In this document: piece by piece, positions 54,715-62,748 of the stretch
Layout: each line of letters opens with the position of its first letter
How positions within the stretch are numbered: the first letter of the stretch is position 1
DNA from: Crossiella sp. SN42
GTDB lineage: Bacteria > Actinomycetota > Actinomycetes > Mycobacteriales > Pseudonocardiaceae
Assembly (NCBI RefSeq): GCF_023897065.1
Contig: NZ_JAMHIV010000042.1
Location: forward strand, 1-64,000
Direction: 5' to 3'
Length of the DNA: 64,000 nucleotides
Translations under genes and position numbers: made by a program
The notes under the pieces: generated by a model
Database searches by the model: none
Seen by the model: only the letters and a program-made list of their open reading frames with translations
Told to the model about the DNA's origin: nothing

Positions 54715-55337
54715 AACCGCTCGATCCCCAGCCACTCCACAAACCGCCACCCACCCGAGCTGTCCGGGTCGGCCTCCAGCACCACCCGGCCGGTGTTGGG
54801 CAGGTACGGGTGCCCGGCGAGCACGTCGGTGCTGCCGTCGAGCAGGTGCACCGCCATCAGCCGGATCGCCGCGCCGTGGCTGACCAGCACCACCACCCCG
54901 TCGCTGTGCTCGGCGGCGATCTGGCGCACGGCCGCGCCGAACCGCTCGACCACCTGGAACCCGGTCTCGCCGCCGGGCGCGGAGCCGGCCAGGTCGCCGT
55001 CCAGCCAGCGGTCCACCACCCGGCTGAACTCCCTGATCGCCGCGTCGTCGTTGCGGCCCTCCAGCTCGGGGCCGACCTGGGTCTCGTGCACGCCCTCGAT
55101 CACCCGCACCGGCACCCCGTGCCGGAGCGCGACCGGGGCCGCGGTCATCTGGGCGCGCACCGCGACGCTGGCGTAGACCGCGGTGACCGGCTCGGTGGCC
55201 AGTTCCTCGGCCAGCTTGTCGGCCTGGCGGCGGCCCTCGGCGGTCAGCGGCGGGCCGGGCGGCTTGGAGTCCAGCGCGTGCCGGACGTTGGCCGGGGTCT
55301 GGCCGTGCCGGACCAGCATCAGTCGTAACGAGCTCAT
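54711..55337 (-). CDS. Histidine phosphatase (phosphoglycerate mutase-like)
   Basis: A 208-residue enzyme of the histidine phosphatase superfamily. The phosphorylated His lies in LVRHGQTPANV, and the second catalytic His in LVSHGAAIRLMAVH. LTAEGRRQADKLA is the third family motif. Such proteins often act as broad phosphatases rather than glycolytic mutases. ATG at 55337 overlaps the pheA stop codon (ATGA), a pairing common in actinobacteria. Confidence 0.9.
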   Translation of the reverse strand: MSSLRLMLVRHGQTPANVRHALDSKPPGPPLTAEGRRQADKLAEELATEPVTAVYASVAVRAQMTAAPVALRHGVPVRVIEGVHETQVGPELEGRNDDAAIREFSRVVDRWLDGDLAGSAPGGETGFQVVERFGAAVRQIAAEHSDGVVVLVSHGAAIRLMAVHLLDGSTDVLAGHPYLPNTGRVVLEADPDSSGGWRFVEWLGIERF

Positions 55338-56254
55338 GCCTGCTCGCCCGCGCGCACCTGGGCCAGCCACTGGCCGGCCTCGGTGAACTCGGCCGCGCCG
55401 GTGCCCGGCGCCGGCGGCGGCGACTGGCCGTCGGCGCGCGGGAAGGAGCCGAGGAAGCGCACGTCGGAGCAACTCCGGTGCAGGGCGGCCAGCGCGTCGC
55501 CGACCCTGGGCTCGGCGATGTGCCCGGCGAAGTCGAGGAAGAACCGGTAGACGCCCAGCTTCTCCCTGGTCGGCCGGGACTCGATCCGGCACAGGTCGAT
55601 CCCGCGCAGGGCCAGCTCGACCAGCACCGCCGACAGCGAGCCCGGCCGGTTCTCGGTGACCACCACGATCGAGGTGCGGTCGTTGCCGGTCGGCGCGGGC
55701 AGCGGGCCGGGCTTGCGGACCAGCAGGAACCGGGTCACCGCGTCGGCCACGTCGCCGATGTCGGTGGCCAGCGCGGTCAGCGCGGAACCCTCGGCCGCGA
55801 TCGGCGCGGTGATCGCGGCGTCCGCGCTGCCCTGCGCGACCGCGACCGCGGCGGCCGCGGTGGAGGTGGTGGCCAGCTCGGCCGCATCCGGCAGATTGGC
55901 CGCCAGCCACTCCCTGACCTGGGCCAGCGCGTGCGGGTGGCTGGTCACGGTGCGGATGTCGGCGGCCGTGGTGCCGGGCCGGACCAGCACGGTGAAGCGC
56001 ACCGGCAGCACGGTCTCGGCCACCGCGACCAGCGGGCTGCCCAGGGCCAGGCCGTCCAGGGTGGGCGGCACCGAGCCCTCCACCGAGTTCTCCACCGGCA
56101 CCACCGCGGCCTCGACCTTGTCCAGCCGGACGCTCTCCAGTGCCGCGGCGACCGTGGTGGCCGGGACCAGCTCGTGAGTGGCCGGGTCGAACAGGCGCCG
56201 GGTCGCCTGTTCGGTGAAGGTTCGTTCCGGCCCCAAGTAGGCGATGCGCGGCAT
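55334..56254 (-). CDS. pheA: Prephenate dehydratase
   Basis: A 306-residue monofunctional enzyme that makes phenylpyruvate from prephenate in phenylalanine synthesis. The PDT domain begins RIAYLGPERTFTEQA and contains VPVENSVEGSVPPTLD and the VTRFLLV motif. The C-terminal ACT domain has ENRPGSLSAVL and the ESRP motif for phenylalanine feedback. There is no chorismate mutase domain. Length is as in M. tuberculosis PheA. It is divergent from the macro-domain gene. Confidence 0.95.
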   Translation of the reverse strand: MPRIAYLGPERTFTEQATRRLFDPATHELVPATTVAAALESVRLDKVEAAVVPVENSVEGSVPPTLDGLALGSPLVAVAETVLPVRFTVLVRPGTTAADIRTVTSHPHALAQVREWLAANLPDAAELATTSTAAAAVAVAQGSADAAITAPIAAEGSALTALATDIGDVADAVTRFLLVRKPGPLPAPTGNDRTSIVVVTENRPGSLSAVLVELALRGIDLCRIESRPTREKLGVYRFFLDFAGHIAEPRVGDALAALHRSCSDVRFLGSFPRADGQSPPPAPGTGAAEFTEAGQWLAQVRAGEQA

Positions 56255-56395
56255 ACCTCACCCTAACGCGGTAGCGGGAGGCCGCTGTGTCCTTGCTCTC
56301 AACCGTGAGAACACCCACCCGACTGGTGGAAGACCCGGTGACCGGCCGTGTTGGTTTGCTGCAATGCTTTCCCCGTGACCGGCGATGCTTGGGGC

Positions 56396-56977
56396 GTGAC
56401 CGGGAAAGTGCAACCACAGGCGGCAGTGCCACGCCTGGTGCTGTGCGCCGTGGCCGGGCCGCTCGGCTGGGAGTGGGAGCGCGCGGCGGCCGGCCGCGCC
56501 GGGGTCGAGGTGCACCAGGGTTCGGTGCTGGACCTCGACGTGGACGCGGTGGTCAGCCCGGCCAACTCCTACGGCTGGATGCGCGGCGGCATCGACGCGG
56601 TCTACGCCACCGCCTTCCCCCAGGTCGAGCAGTACGTGCGCAGCGCGGTGCTGGCCCTGCACGGCGGTGAGCTGCCGGTCGGCGAGGCGCTGATCGTGCC
56701 CACCGGCGAGGCGGCCCCGCAGTGGCTGATCAGCGCGCCCACCATGCGGGTGCCCGGCGAGCTGCTGCCCAAGGACACCGTGCACCCGTACCTGGCCGCC
56801 CGCGCGGTGTTCCGGCTCTGGCGGGAGGGCAGGCTGGAGGACGGCACCCCGGTGCGCCAGGCGGTCCGCTCGATCGCGCTGCCCGGACTGGGCACCGGGG
56901 TCGGCGGCGTGGACCCCTCGACCTGCGGACGCCAGGTCACCGCGGCGTGGGACGAGGTCTTCGGCTCCCGGAACTGA
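56396..56977 (+). CDS. Macro-domain protein
   Basis: A 193-residue single macro domain. After a short lead the sequence has GVEVHQGSVLDLDVDAVVSPANSYGWMRGGID, with the ADP-ribose-binding Asn and Gly-rich loop, and later SIALPGLGTGVGGVD, the second phosphate loop. It may bind or hydrolyse ADP-ribose adducts. The start is uncertain: GTG at 56375 and 56396 lie in repeats of GTGACCGG (a third at 56338), and an ATG at 56348 is also in frame. A monooxygenase-like gene follows 12 bases later. Confidence 0.85.
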   Translation: MTGKVQPQAAVPRLVLCAVAGPLGWEWERAAAGRAGVEVHQGSVLDLDVDAVVSPANSYGWMRGGIDAVYATAFPQVEQYVRSAVLALHGGELPVGEALIVPTGEAAPQWLISAPTMRVPGELLPKDTVHPYLAARAVFRLWREGRLEDGTPVRQAVRSIALPGLGTGVGGVDPSTCGRQVTAAWDEVFGSRN

Positions 56978-56989
56978 CAGGCTAGGCCC

Positions 56990-57274
56990 ATGATCATCAT
57001 CGCGGGCTGGCTGGACGTCGATCCGGAGACCAGGGACGCCTACCTGCGGGACTGCCTGCCCGCGATCGAGCTGGCCAGGGCCGCGCACGGCTGCCACGCC
57101 TTCGTCCTCGCGCCCGATCCGCTGCTGCCCGGCCGGATCACCGTGTTCGAGCGCTGGGAGTGCGACGAGGACCTGGCCCGCTTCCGCGGCGACGGCCCGG
57201 ACTCGGCGCAGACCGCGCAGATCAGGGACGCCTCGGTGGCCCGCTACCGGGTTTCCGCGGTCGAGGAACCCTGA
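56990..57274 (+). CDS. Antibiotic biosynthesis monooxygenase (ABM)-domain protein
   Basis: A 94-residue dimeric alpha-beta barrel protein. It begins IIIAGWLDVDPETRDAYL, and GRITVFERWECDEDLARF is the conserved second half. The family includes quinone and polyketide monooxygenases and heme-degrading enzymes; small housekeeping members have unknown substrates. It follows the macro-domain gene and ends before a strong bidirectional terminator. Confidence 0.85.
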   Translation: MIIIAGWLDVDPETRDAYLRDCLPAIELARAAHGCHAFVLAPDPLLPGRITVFERWECDEDLARFRGDGPDSAQTAQIRDASVARYRVSAVEEP

Positions 57275-57294
57275 TCCGGCGTACGCTGAACGCG

Positions 57295-57335
57295 AAAGGG
57301 GCATTCCCGTGGTGCAAGCACGGGAATGCCCCTTT
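57295..57335. terminator. Bidirectional terminator between ABM gene and hsp20
   Basis: AAAGGGGCATTCCCGTG and its exact complement (17 bp) flank a seven-base loop, with an A-run on one side and a T-run on the other. It serves the convergent genes on both strands. Confidence 0.9.
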
Positions 57336-57347
57336 TGTCGCGGTTGG

Positions 57348-57830
57348 TCAGCCTGCCTCGACGGCCGGGCGCTCGGTGGTCTCGCCGCCGCGGATGGCGA
57401 TCTTCGCCGGGGCGGCCGGCACCTTCACCACCTCGCGGATGCGGACCTTGAGCAGGCCGCGGTCGTAGTCGGCCTCGATCTGCTCGGCGGTGACGCCGGC
57501 CGGCAGGGAGAACTCGCGCCGGAACTCGCCATGCCGGATCTCCTTGCGGATCAGGCCGCCCTGCTCCTCGCTGTGCTCGTCGTGCCTGCGGCCGCTGATG
57601 GTCAGGCGGCGCTCGGCCACCTCGACCTCGACGTCCTTGGCCACGTCGACGCCGGGCAGCTCCAGCGTGAGCACCACGTCGGCACCGTCCTTGCGGACGT
57701 CGGCGGCGGGAAGAAAGCCCTGGGCGGAGGGCGCTGAACGGGTCAGACCCTCGAAGACGTCACGGTCGAACTGACGGACCAGCGCGGTGAACGGGTCCCA
57801 CGTGGAACGGACTGCAAGAGCCATGTTCAT
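57348..57830 (-). CDS. Hsp20 / alpha-crystallin small heat-shock protein
   Basis: A 160-residue chaperone that binds unfolding proteins without ATP. The alpha-crystallin domain spans about residues 43-140, from ADVRKDGADVVLTLELPGV to LPAGVTAEQIEADYDRGLLKVRI. The A-x-x-x-n-G-v-L motif appears as ADYDRGLLKV. An AAGGGTGAA ribosome site precedes the ATG at 57830. A CIRCE element lies 32 bp upstream, so HrcA should repress it. It is divergent from a DevR/DosR-like regulator gene, which is notable since DosR controls the alpha-crystallin gene hspX in mycobacteria. Confidence 0.93.
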   Translation of the reverse strand: MNMALAVRSTWDPFTALVRQFDRDVFEGLTRSAPSAQGFLPAADVRKDGADVVLTLELPGVDVAKDVEVEVAERRLTISGRRHDEHSEEQGGLIRKEIRHGEFRREFSLPAGVTAEQIEADYDRGLLKVRIREVVKVPAAPAKIAIRGGETTERPAVEAG

Positions 57831-57861
57831 TTCACCCTTTCCAGGTTCCTCACCGGCGGTT

Positions 57862-57888
57862 TTAGCACTCGCCGGTCATGAGTGCCAA
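57862..57888 (-). promoter_or_regulatory. CIRCE element (HrcA operator) upstream of hsp20
   Basis: TTAGCACTC, nine bases, then GAGTGCCAA. This matches the CIRCE consensus TTAGCACTC-N9-GAGTGCTAA at all but one position. It lies 32 bp before the hsp20 start codon. Confidence 0.88.
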
Positions 57889-57920
57889 CGACCGGCGCAC
57901 CGGAGATGTTCCCGCCCCCG

Positions 57921-57926
57921 TAACCT
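57921..57926 (+). promoter_or_regulatory. -10 element (TAACCT) for the leaderless regulator gene
   Basis: TAACCT is followed by six bases and the GTG at 57933. No ribosome site is present. Confidence 0.45.
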
Positions 57927-57932
57927 GATCTG

Positions 57933-58580
57933 GTGCCGATCCGGGTCCTGCTCGTCGACGACCACGAGGTGGTCCGCCGCGGCCTGCGCGACCTGCTGGA
58001 CACCGAGGACGACATCCAGGTGGTGGCCGAGGCGGGCAGCGTGGCCGAGGCCGAGGTGGTCGCGCTCGCGCACCGCCCCCAGGTCGCGGTGGTGGACATG
58101 CGGCTGCCCGACGGCGACGGGGTGGCGCTGTGCCGCACCCTGCGCGCCCAGGGCCCGGACGCGCCGCGCTGCCTGGTGCTGACCGCCTTCGACGACGAGG
58201 CCGCGCTGGTCGGCGCGATCATGGCCGGGGCCTCCGGCTACCTGCTCAAGCAGGTGCGCGGCCAGGACCTGGTGACCGCGGTGCGCGAGGTGGCGGCCGG
58301 GCGCTCGCTGCTGGACCCGGTCACCACGGCCAGGGTGCTGGACCGGCTGCGCCGCGGCGATCCGGAGCCGCCGGACGAACTGGCCGCGCTCACCGACCAG
58401 GAGCGCAAGGTGCTCGGCCTGATCGGCGAGGGCCTGACCAACCGGCAGATCGCGGAGCGGCTGTTCCTGGCCGAGAAGACGGTGAAGAACTACGTGACCT
58501 CGGTGCTGGCCAAGCTCGGCATGGAGCGCCGCACCCAGCTCGCCGCCTGGGTCGCGCGCCGCTCACACGGGACCGACTGA
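57933..58580 (+). CDS. DevR/DosR-like NarL-family response regulator
   Basis: A 215-residue two-domain regulator. The receiver has the acidic pair in LLVDDHEVVRRGL, the phosphorylated Asp in VVDMRLPDGDG, Thr in LTAFDDEAAL and Lys in YLLKQV. The C-terminal LuxR-type HTH reads LTDQERKVLGLIGEGLTNRQ then IAERLFLAEKTVKNYV, and the end is LAKLGMERRTQLA. These phrases are very close to DevR/DosR of M. tuberculosis, the hypoxia and NO regulator. No histidine kinase gene is adjacent. It is divergent from hsp20, a typical DosR target, but I see no clear Dos box between them. Confidence 0.9.
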   Translation: MPIRVLLVDDHEVVRRGLRDLLDTEDDIQVVAEAGSVAEAEVVALAHRPQVAVVDMRLPDGDGVALCRTLRAQGPDAPRCLVLTAFDDEAALVGAIMAGASGYLLKQVRGQDLVTAVREVAAGRSLLDPVTTARVLDRLRRGDPEPPDELAALTDQERKVLGLIGEGLTNRQIAERLFLAEKTVKNYVTSVLAKLGMERRTQLAAWVARRSHGTD

Positions 58581-58592
58581 CACGCTGCCAGC

Positions 58593-59402
58593 ATGGCGAG
58601 CGTGATCGGCAGGTGGCTGAACCCGGCGCGGCCGGAGATCGAGGTGATCACCGACCCGGTGCAGCGGCGGGCGGTGTGGATCGAGCTGGCGATCGTGTTC
58701 GCCGCGACGCTGGGCCTCTCCGGCCTGCGCAGCCTGCTCTCCCTGATCGGCTCGCTGTTGCAGCCCAAGCCGCTGAGCCAGCAGTCGGTGGCGCTCAACG
58801 TCCCCCGCTCCGCGCTCAGCCTGCTCGACCTGGCGCACCAGCTGCTCGGCGTGCTGCAACTGCTCGCCTGGGGCGCGCTCGGGGCCTACCTGCTGTGGAA
58901 GGCGGGCAAGAAGCTCTCCGAGGTCGGCCTGGACCGGCGCAGGCTCGGTTCCGACACACTGCGCGGACTGGGCCTGGCCGCGCTGATCGGCCTGCCCGGC
59001 ATCGCCTTCTACCTGATCACCAGGGCGATGGGGCTGAACCTGACCGTGGTGCCCTCGGCGCTGGATGACACCTGGTGGCGCACCCCGGCGCTGATCCTGT
59101 CCGCGATCGGCAACTCCTGGGCCGAGGAGGTGCTGGTGGTCGGCTACCTGATCACCAGGCTGCGCATGCTCGGCTGGTCGGAGAACCGGTCACTGGCGGT
59201 CTCCGCGGTGCTGCGCGGCTCGTACCACCTGTACCAGGGCTTCGGCGGGTTCGCGGGCAACATCGTGATGGGGCTGGTCTACGGCCGGGTCTGGCAGCGC
59301 ACCAACCGGCTCACCGCGCTGGTGGTGGGACACGCGGTGATCGACATCGTCGCCTTCGTCGGCTACGCGCTGCTGCGCGGTTCGGTGTCCTGGCTGCCGT
59401 GA
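58593..59402 (+). CDS. CPBP-family intramembrane protease-like protein
   Basis: A 269-residue membrane protein with about seven or eight helices. The CPBP (Abi/CAAX) motifs are present in order: WAEEVLVVGYL, RGSYHLYQGFGGFAGN with the second-motif His, and GHAVIDIVAFVGY. The usual EExxxR of motif 1 reads EEVLVV, so the Arg is replaced by Val. It lies 12 bases after the response regulator gene and may be co-transcribed with it. Function in actinobacteria is unknown. Confidence 0.85.
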   Translation: MASVIGRWLNPARPEIEVITDPVQRRAVWIELAIVFAATLGLSGLRSLLSLIGSLLQPKPLSQQSVALNVPRSALSLLDLAHQLLGVLQLLAWGALGAYLLWKAGKKLSEVGLDRRRLGSDTLRGLGLAALIGLPGIAFYLITRAMGLNLTVVPSALDDTWWRTPALILSAIGNSWAEEVLVVGYLITRLRMLGWSENRSLAVSAVLRGSYHLYQGFGGFAGNIVMGLVYGRVWQRTNRLTALVVGHAVIDIVAFVGYALLRGSVSWLP

Positions 59403-59416
59403 GGCGGGGAACTGAC

Positions 59417-59469
59417 GGACGGGCGGGGCATCTCCAGGGTGGGGGGCACGGAGCAGGCCCCGCCCGTCC
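59417..59469 (+). terminator. Hairpin after the CPBP gene
   Basis: GGACGGGCGGGGC and its exact complement, 13 bp, are separated by 27 bases. It begins 14 bases after the CPBP stop codon. Confidence 0.6.
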
Positions 59470-59511
59470 GGGTGCCGGAGGGGGCGGGCAGCTATCCCCT
59501 ACGGCTCGCAC

Positions 59512-59535
59512 GGTCTGACCGGGCGGTGTCAGACC
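59512..59535. repeat. 8-bp hairpin in the intergenic region
   Basis: GGTCTGAC and GTCAGACC enclose an eight-base loop. It is one of three structures in the 306-base gap between the CPBP and glutamate-binding genes; no coding sequence in the gap looks real. Confidence 0.4.
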
Positions 59536-59621
59536 GGGATTAAGTCCATGGCCGCCACGATAGGGGTAAAAGAGCCAATTCCAAGCCCCCGGACATTAGT
59601 TCAACCCAGGGAGGGAGTACC

Positions 59622-59668
59622 GATCAAACCAAGGTCGGATACCGCATCCGACTATCGTTGGTTTGGAT
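59622..59668. ncRNA. Structured intergenic element, function unknown
   Basis: Two nested stems are visible. The outer one pairs GATCAAACCAA with TTGGTTTGGATC (one bulged G); the inner one pairs GTCGGAT with ATCCGAC around a five-base loop. The surrounding 100 bases are markedly more AT-rich than the rest of the window. It lies just downstream of the glutamate-binding gene (minus strand), so it may be that gene's terminator or a small RNA. I do not recognise it as a known riboswitch. Confidence 0.4.
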
Positions 59669-59708
59669 CACTCCAGCGGACCAGTCGGGCTTTGCCGGCC
59701 CTTATAGG

Positions 59709-60560
59709 TCATGGCGAGTCGAGAACCTCGGGTGGTTCAGGAATCTTATAGCCAGATTTTCCGATGTTCGCTTCGACGGCTCGTTTCCAGCTGCCGTCGG
59801 AAACCATCTTGCGCAGCGCGGCGGTCACCTTGGGCGTGCGCTCGTCGCCCTTGCGCAGGCCGATGCCGTAGCGCTCCTGGGAGAACGGCTTGCCGACCAG
59901 CTTGAACTTCTCCGGCTGCGCGGCGGCGTACCCGGCCAGGATCACGTCGTCGGTGGTGACCGCGTCCACCGGGTCCTCCGGGTCCTCCAGCGCCACCAGG
60001 CATTCCGGGTAGGACGGGAACACCCGCAGGGTCACGTTCTTGGCGTAGGCCTGCTTGACCTTCTCCGCCGGGGTGGAGCCCTGCACCGAGCACAGCTTCC
60101 AGTCGCTCTGGTTCAGCGACTCCGGCCCGGTGATGTCCGAGGTGGTCTTGCGGACCAGCAGCGCCTGCCCGGCCACGAAGTACGGCCCGGCGAAGTCGAC
60201 CTTCTTCTTGCGGCTGTCGCTGATCGAGTAGGTGGCCGCGACCAGGTCGACCTTGCCCTGCTCCAGCAGGGTCTCCCGCTCGGCGCTCTTGGCCTCGACG
60301 AAGGTGATGTTGCCAGGGTGCACGCCGAGCTCCTTGGCCACGTAGCGGGCCACGTCCACGTCGAACCCGGCGAAGGTGTTGTCCCCGGTCTTCTGGCCGA
60401 GCCCCGGCTGGTCGAACTTGATGCCGACGGTGAGCTTGGGGCCACCCGGCGGCGGGGCGTCCACCGGTTCAGCCGAGGAACCGAAGATGCCACAGCTCGT
60501 GAGAGCTCCCACCGCGACAACCGCGGTGCACACGTGCCACAGCGCACGAACCTGTCGCAT
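59709..60560 (-). CDS. Orphan glutamate-type ABC substrate-binding lipoprotein
   Basis: A 283-residue family 3 solute-binding protein (SBP_bac_3). The lipoprotein signal ends LTSCG. GIKFDQPGLGQKTGDNTFAGFDVDVARYVAKELG is diagnostic of GluB-like glutamate-binding proteins (only part is needed to see it). ERETLLEQGKVDLVAATYSIS and the hinge DVILAGYAA follow. ATG at 60560 was chosen for its GGAGGGA ribosome site; a GTG nine codons upstream is possible. No permease or ATPase gene is near, so it must serve a transporter elsewhere or act as a sensor subunit. Confidence 0.9.
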   Translation of the reverse strand: MRQVRALWHVCTAVVAVGALTSCGIFGSSAEPVDAPPPGGPKLTVGIKFDQPGLGQKTGDNTFAGFDVDVARYVAKELGVHPGNITFVEAKSAERETLLEQGKVDLVAATYSISDSRKKKVDFAGPYFVAGQALLVRKTTSDITGPESLNQSDWKLCSVQGSTPAEKVKQAYAKNVTLRVFPSYPECLVALEDPEDPVDAVTTDDVILAGYAAAQPEKFKLVGKPFSQERYGIGLRKGDERTPKVTAALRKMVSDGSWKRAVEANIGKSGYKIPEPPEVLDSP

Positions 60561-60617
60561 TCCGTCGTTCCCTCCGGACCCGGTCACTCCGGGGGAGGCT
60601 ACCCGAACGGGTGAGCG

Positions 60618-61274
60618 TCACAGCGTGAGCGGGGCGGAACCGAACGCGACGTTGAACCGGTCGCACCAGATGACCACACTGCGCAGGCCGTCCAGGTTCG
60701 CGTCGGCCGGAATGGCGTAGTTCTGGTTGCCGTGGGTGGCTTTGAGCTTGCCCAGCTTCACAAAGCGGCCGTCGTCGTACTTGCCCCATTCCCCGCCCGC
60801 TGACTGATCAGTCAGCCACACGTGCAGGTCCGGACCGTCGCTGCTGGCCAGGCCGGTGAGCCGGAGCACCCGGGAGCCGTCGGCCAGGCGCAGCACGGCG
60901 GCCTTGCCCTTGGTCGGGTGCTCCTGGGAGACGAAGTCGCCGGCGGCCAGGGTGCCGGGCTGGGCCGGCGGGGTGGTGGCGCCCGGCTGCCCGGCGCCCG
61001 GCGCGCCGGTGCCAGGACCGCCCGCCCCCGGGCCATCCGCGCCTGGCGTGCCGGTACCCGGCGCTCCCGAGCCTGGCGCGCTGGTGGCCGGGCTGAGCGG
61101 GGCCTCCGCCGCCGCGCCGGTGGGCAGGGCCTCGTCGACCGTGCTGCTGGTGAACAGCTTCCAGGGCTGGAACAGGTACAAACCGACGCCCAGAACCGTT
61201 GCGACAATCACAATCGCAACCAAAACGACCGGGCGACGCAACAAACCGCGCTTCGGGGCCGTGTCCTGGTTCAC
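60618..61274 (-). CDS. Membrane-anchored DM13-domain protein
   Basis: A 218-residue protein with a basic N-terminus, one membrane helix ([20 protein letters not shown]) and a low-complexity linker of repeated Pro-Gly-Ala/Thr units (about residues 63-100). The C-terminal domain from [24 protein letters not shown] to [17 protein letters not shown] is DM13, with its single conserved Cys. DM13 is a predicted electron-transfer or heme-related domain outside the cell. GTG at 61274 has an AGGAGG ribosome site. It is divergent from arcA. Confidence 0.88.
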   Translation of the reverse strand: MNQDTAPKRGLLRRPVVLVAIVIVATVLGVGLYLFQPWKLFTSSTVDEALPTGAAAEAPLSPATSAPGSGAPGTGTPGADGPGAGGPGTGAPGAGQPGATTPPAQPGTLAAGDFVSQEHPTKGKAAVLRLADGSRVLRLTGLASSDGPDLHVWLTDQSAGGEWGKYDDGRFVKLGKLKATHGNQNYAIPADANLDGLRSVVIWCDRFNVAFGSAPLTL

Positions 61275-61355
61275 AATCCGCCTCCTGAGGTTCGACTCCT
61301 TACATCCAAGCCGAAATCCTCTGATCAGCGCGCTGCCAGGAGCTTTCAAGAGCAT

Positions 61356-61361
61356 TACGCT
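61356..61361 (+). promoter_or_regulatory. -10 element (TACGCT) for leaderless arcA
   Basis: TACGCT is followed by seven bases and the GTG at 61369. Confidence 0.45.
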
Positions 61362-61368
61362 CCGCTGC

Positions 61369-62610
61369 GTGAGCGCCCACCAGATCGCAAGCGAGACCCC
61401 TGCCGCCGAGCCGATCCACCGGGTGGACAGCGAGGTCGGCCCGCTGCGCACCGTGCTGCTGCACCGGCCCGGCGCGGAGCTGAAACGACTCACCCCGCGT
61501 AACAACGACCAGCTGTTGTTCGACGGGGTGCCCTGGCTCGGCCGGGCCCAGCTGGAGCACGACGCCTTCGCCGAGACGCTGCGCTCGCGCGGGGTGGAGG
61601 TGCTGCTGCTGGGCGAGGTGCTGGTGGAGGCGCTGGCCGACCCGCGGGCCCGCTTCGGCGCGGTGCACTCCGCGGTGGACGAGCGTCAGCTGGGCCTGGA
61701 CCTGGCCGACGCGCTGCGCTCGCACCTGACCGGGATGAAGGCCAAGGACCTGGCCGGGGTGCTGATGGCGGGCATGACCTTCGAGGAGCTGCCCGCCGCC
61801 GAGGGCGCCTCCCTGGTGCGCCAGATGCACCTGCCCACCGACTTCGCGGTCAACCCGCTGCCCAACCTGCTGTTCACCAGGGACTCCTCGGTGTGGGTTG
61901 CGGACCGGGTGGCCATCACCTCGCTCGCGCTGCCCGCGCGCAGCCGGGAGACCGCGCTGACCGACCTGATCTACGCCTACCACCCCAGGTTCAGCCGCAC
62001 CGGCCGCGCCTACGGGGCGCACTCCGCGCCGCTGGAGGGCGGTGACGTGCTGCTGCTGTCCCCCGGCGTGCTGGCCATCGGCGTCGGCGAGCGCACCACC
62101 CCGGCGGGCGCGGAGTCCTTCGCCCGCTCCGCCTTCGCCGACGGCCTCGCGCACACCGTGCTCGCGGTGCCGATCGAGCAGGAGCGGGCCACCATGCACC
62201 TGGACACCGTGTGCACCATGGTCGACCGGGACGCGGTGGTGATGTACCCGGCGGTGCGCGAGACCCTCTCCGCCTACCCGCTGCGCCCGGACGGCTCCGG
62301 CGGTGTGCTGGTGGACGGCCCGCTGCCGTTCCTGGGCGCGGCCGCCGAGGCGATGGGCATCGACCGGCTGCGGGTGATCGACACCGGCCTGGACGCGGTG
62401 ACCGCCGAGCGCGAGCAGTGGGACGACGGCAACAACACGCTGGCCGTGGCGCCGGGCGTGGTGGTGGCCTACGAGCGCAACGTGGAGACCAACTCCCGGC
62501 TGGAGGACGCCGGGGTGGAGGTGCTGCGGATCGCGGGCAGCGAGCTGGGCTCCGGCCGTGGTGGCCCTCGGTGCATGTCCTGCCCGATTGCGCGAGACAC
62601 GCTCGGGTGA
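61369..62610 (+). CDS. arcA: Arginine deiminase
   Basis: A 413-residue enzyme that hydrolyses arginine to citrulline and ammonia. [26 protein letters not shown] is the N-terminal family segment. [24 protein letters not shown] and the catalytic [11 protein letters not shown] (His and Asp) follow. The nucleophile Cys402 is in [10 protein letters not shown]. Length is as expected. No ornithine carbamoyltransferase or carbamate kinase gene is next to it, so the full ADI energy pathway is not encoded here. Confidence 0.95.
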   Translation: MSAHQIASETPAAEPIHRVDSEVGPLRTVLLHRPGAELKRLTPRNNDQLLFDGVPWLGRAQLEHDAFAETLRSRGVEVLLLGEVLVEALADPRARFGAVHSAVDERQLGLDLADALRSHLTGMKAKDLAGVLMAGMTFEELPAAEGASLVRQMHLPTDFAVNPLPNLLFTRDSSVWVADRVAITSLALPARSRETALTDLIYAYHPRFSRTGRAYGAHSAPLEGGDVLLLSPGVLAIGVGERTTPAGAESFARSAFADGLAHTVLAVPIEQERATMHLDTVCTMVDRDAVVMYPAVRETLSAYPLRPDGSGGVLVDGPLPFLGAAAEAMGIDRLRVIDTGLDAVTAEREQWDDGNNTLAVAPGVVVAYERNVETNSRLEDAGVEVLRIAGSELGSGRGGPRCMSCPIARDTLG

Positions 62611-62651
62611 ATTCAGCGGAAACGAGTCGCGCAATTACGGAATGGAATTGG

Positions 62652-62706
62652 CCAAGCCAGCCTAACGAGACTTTCGCAAAGGCTTGGCTAAGTTAGGCAA
62701 ACCTGG
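62652..62706 (+). promoter_or_regulatory. IdeR/DmdR-like iron boxes upstream of ferritin
   Basis: CTAAGTTAGGCAAACCTGG (62688-62706) matches the 19-bp consensus TTAGGTTAGGCTAACCTAA at 14 positions. A weaker copy (CCAAGCCAGCCTAACGAGA, 62652-62670) lies upstream. Position just before the promoter suits activation by iron-loaded IdeR, as for mycobacterial bfrB. Confidence 0.6.
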
Positions 62707-62735
62707 CTTTAGCTGCGGAAACGCGAATTCGGTTG

Positions 62736-62741
62736 TATTCT
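62736..62741 (+). promoter_or_regulatory. -10 element (TATTCT) for leaderless ferritin mRNA
   Basis: TATTCT is followed by seven bases and the ATG at 62749. The strong iron box ends 29 bases before it. Confidence 0.5.
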
Positions 62742-62748
62742 TTTGGGC

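Noticed and set aside
57831-57932. Dos box between hsp20 and the DevR-like gene
   Set aside because: No good match to the GGGACT...AGTCCC pattern could be found; only the CIRCE element is clear.
59548-59751. Possible 67-residue + strand protein in the 59.4-59.7 kb gap
   Set aside because: It runs through the nested hairpins, has no ribosome site or recognisable family, and overlaps the end of the glutamate-binding gene.
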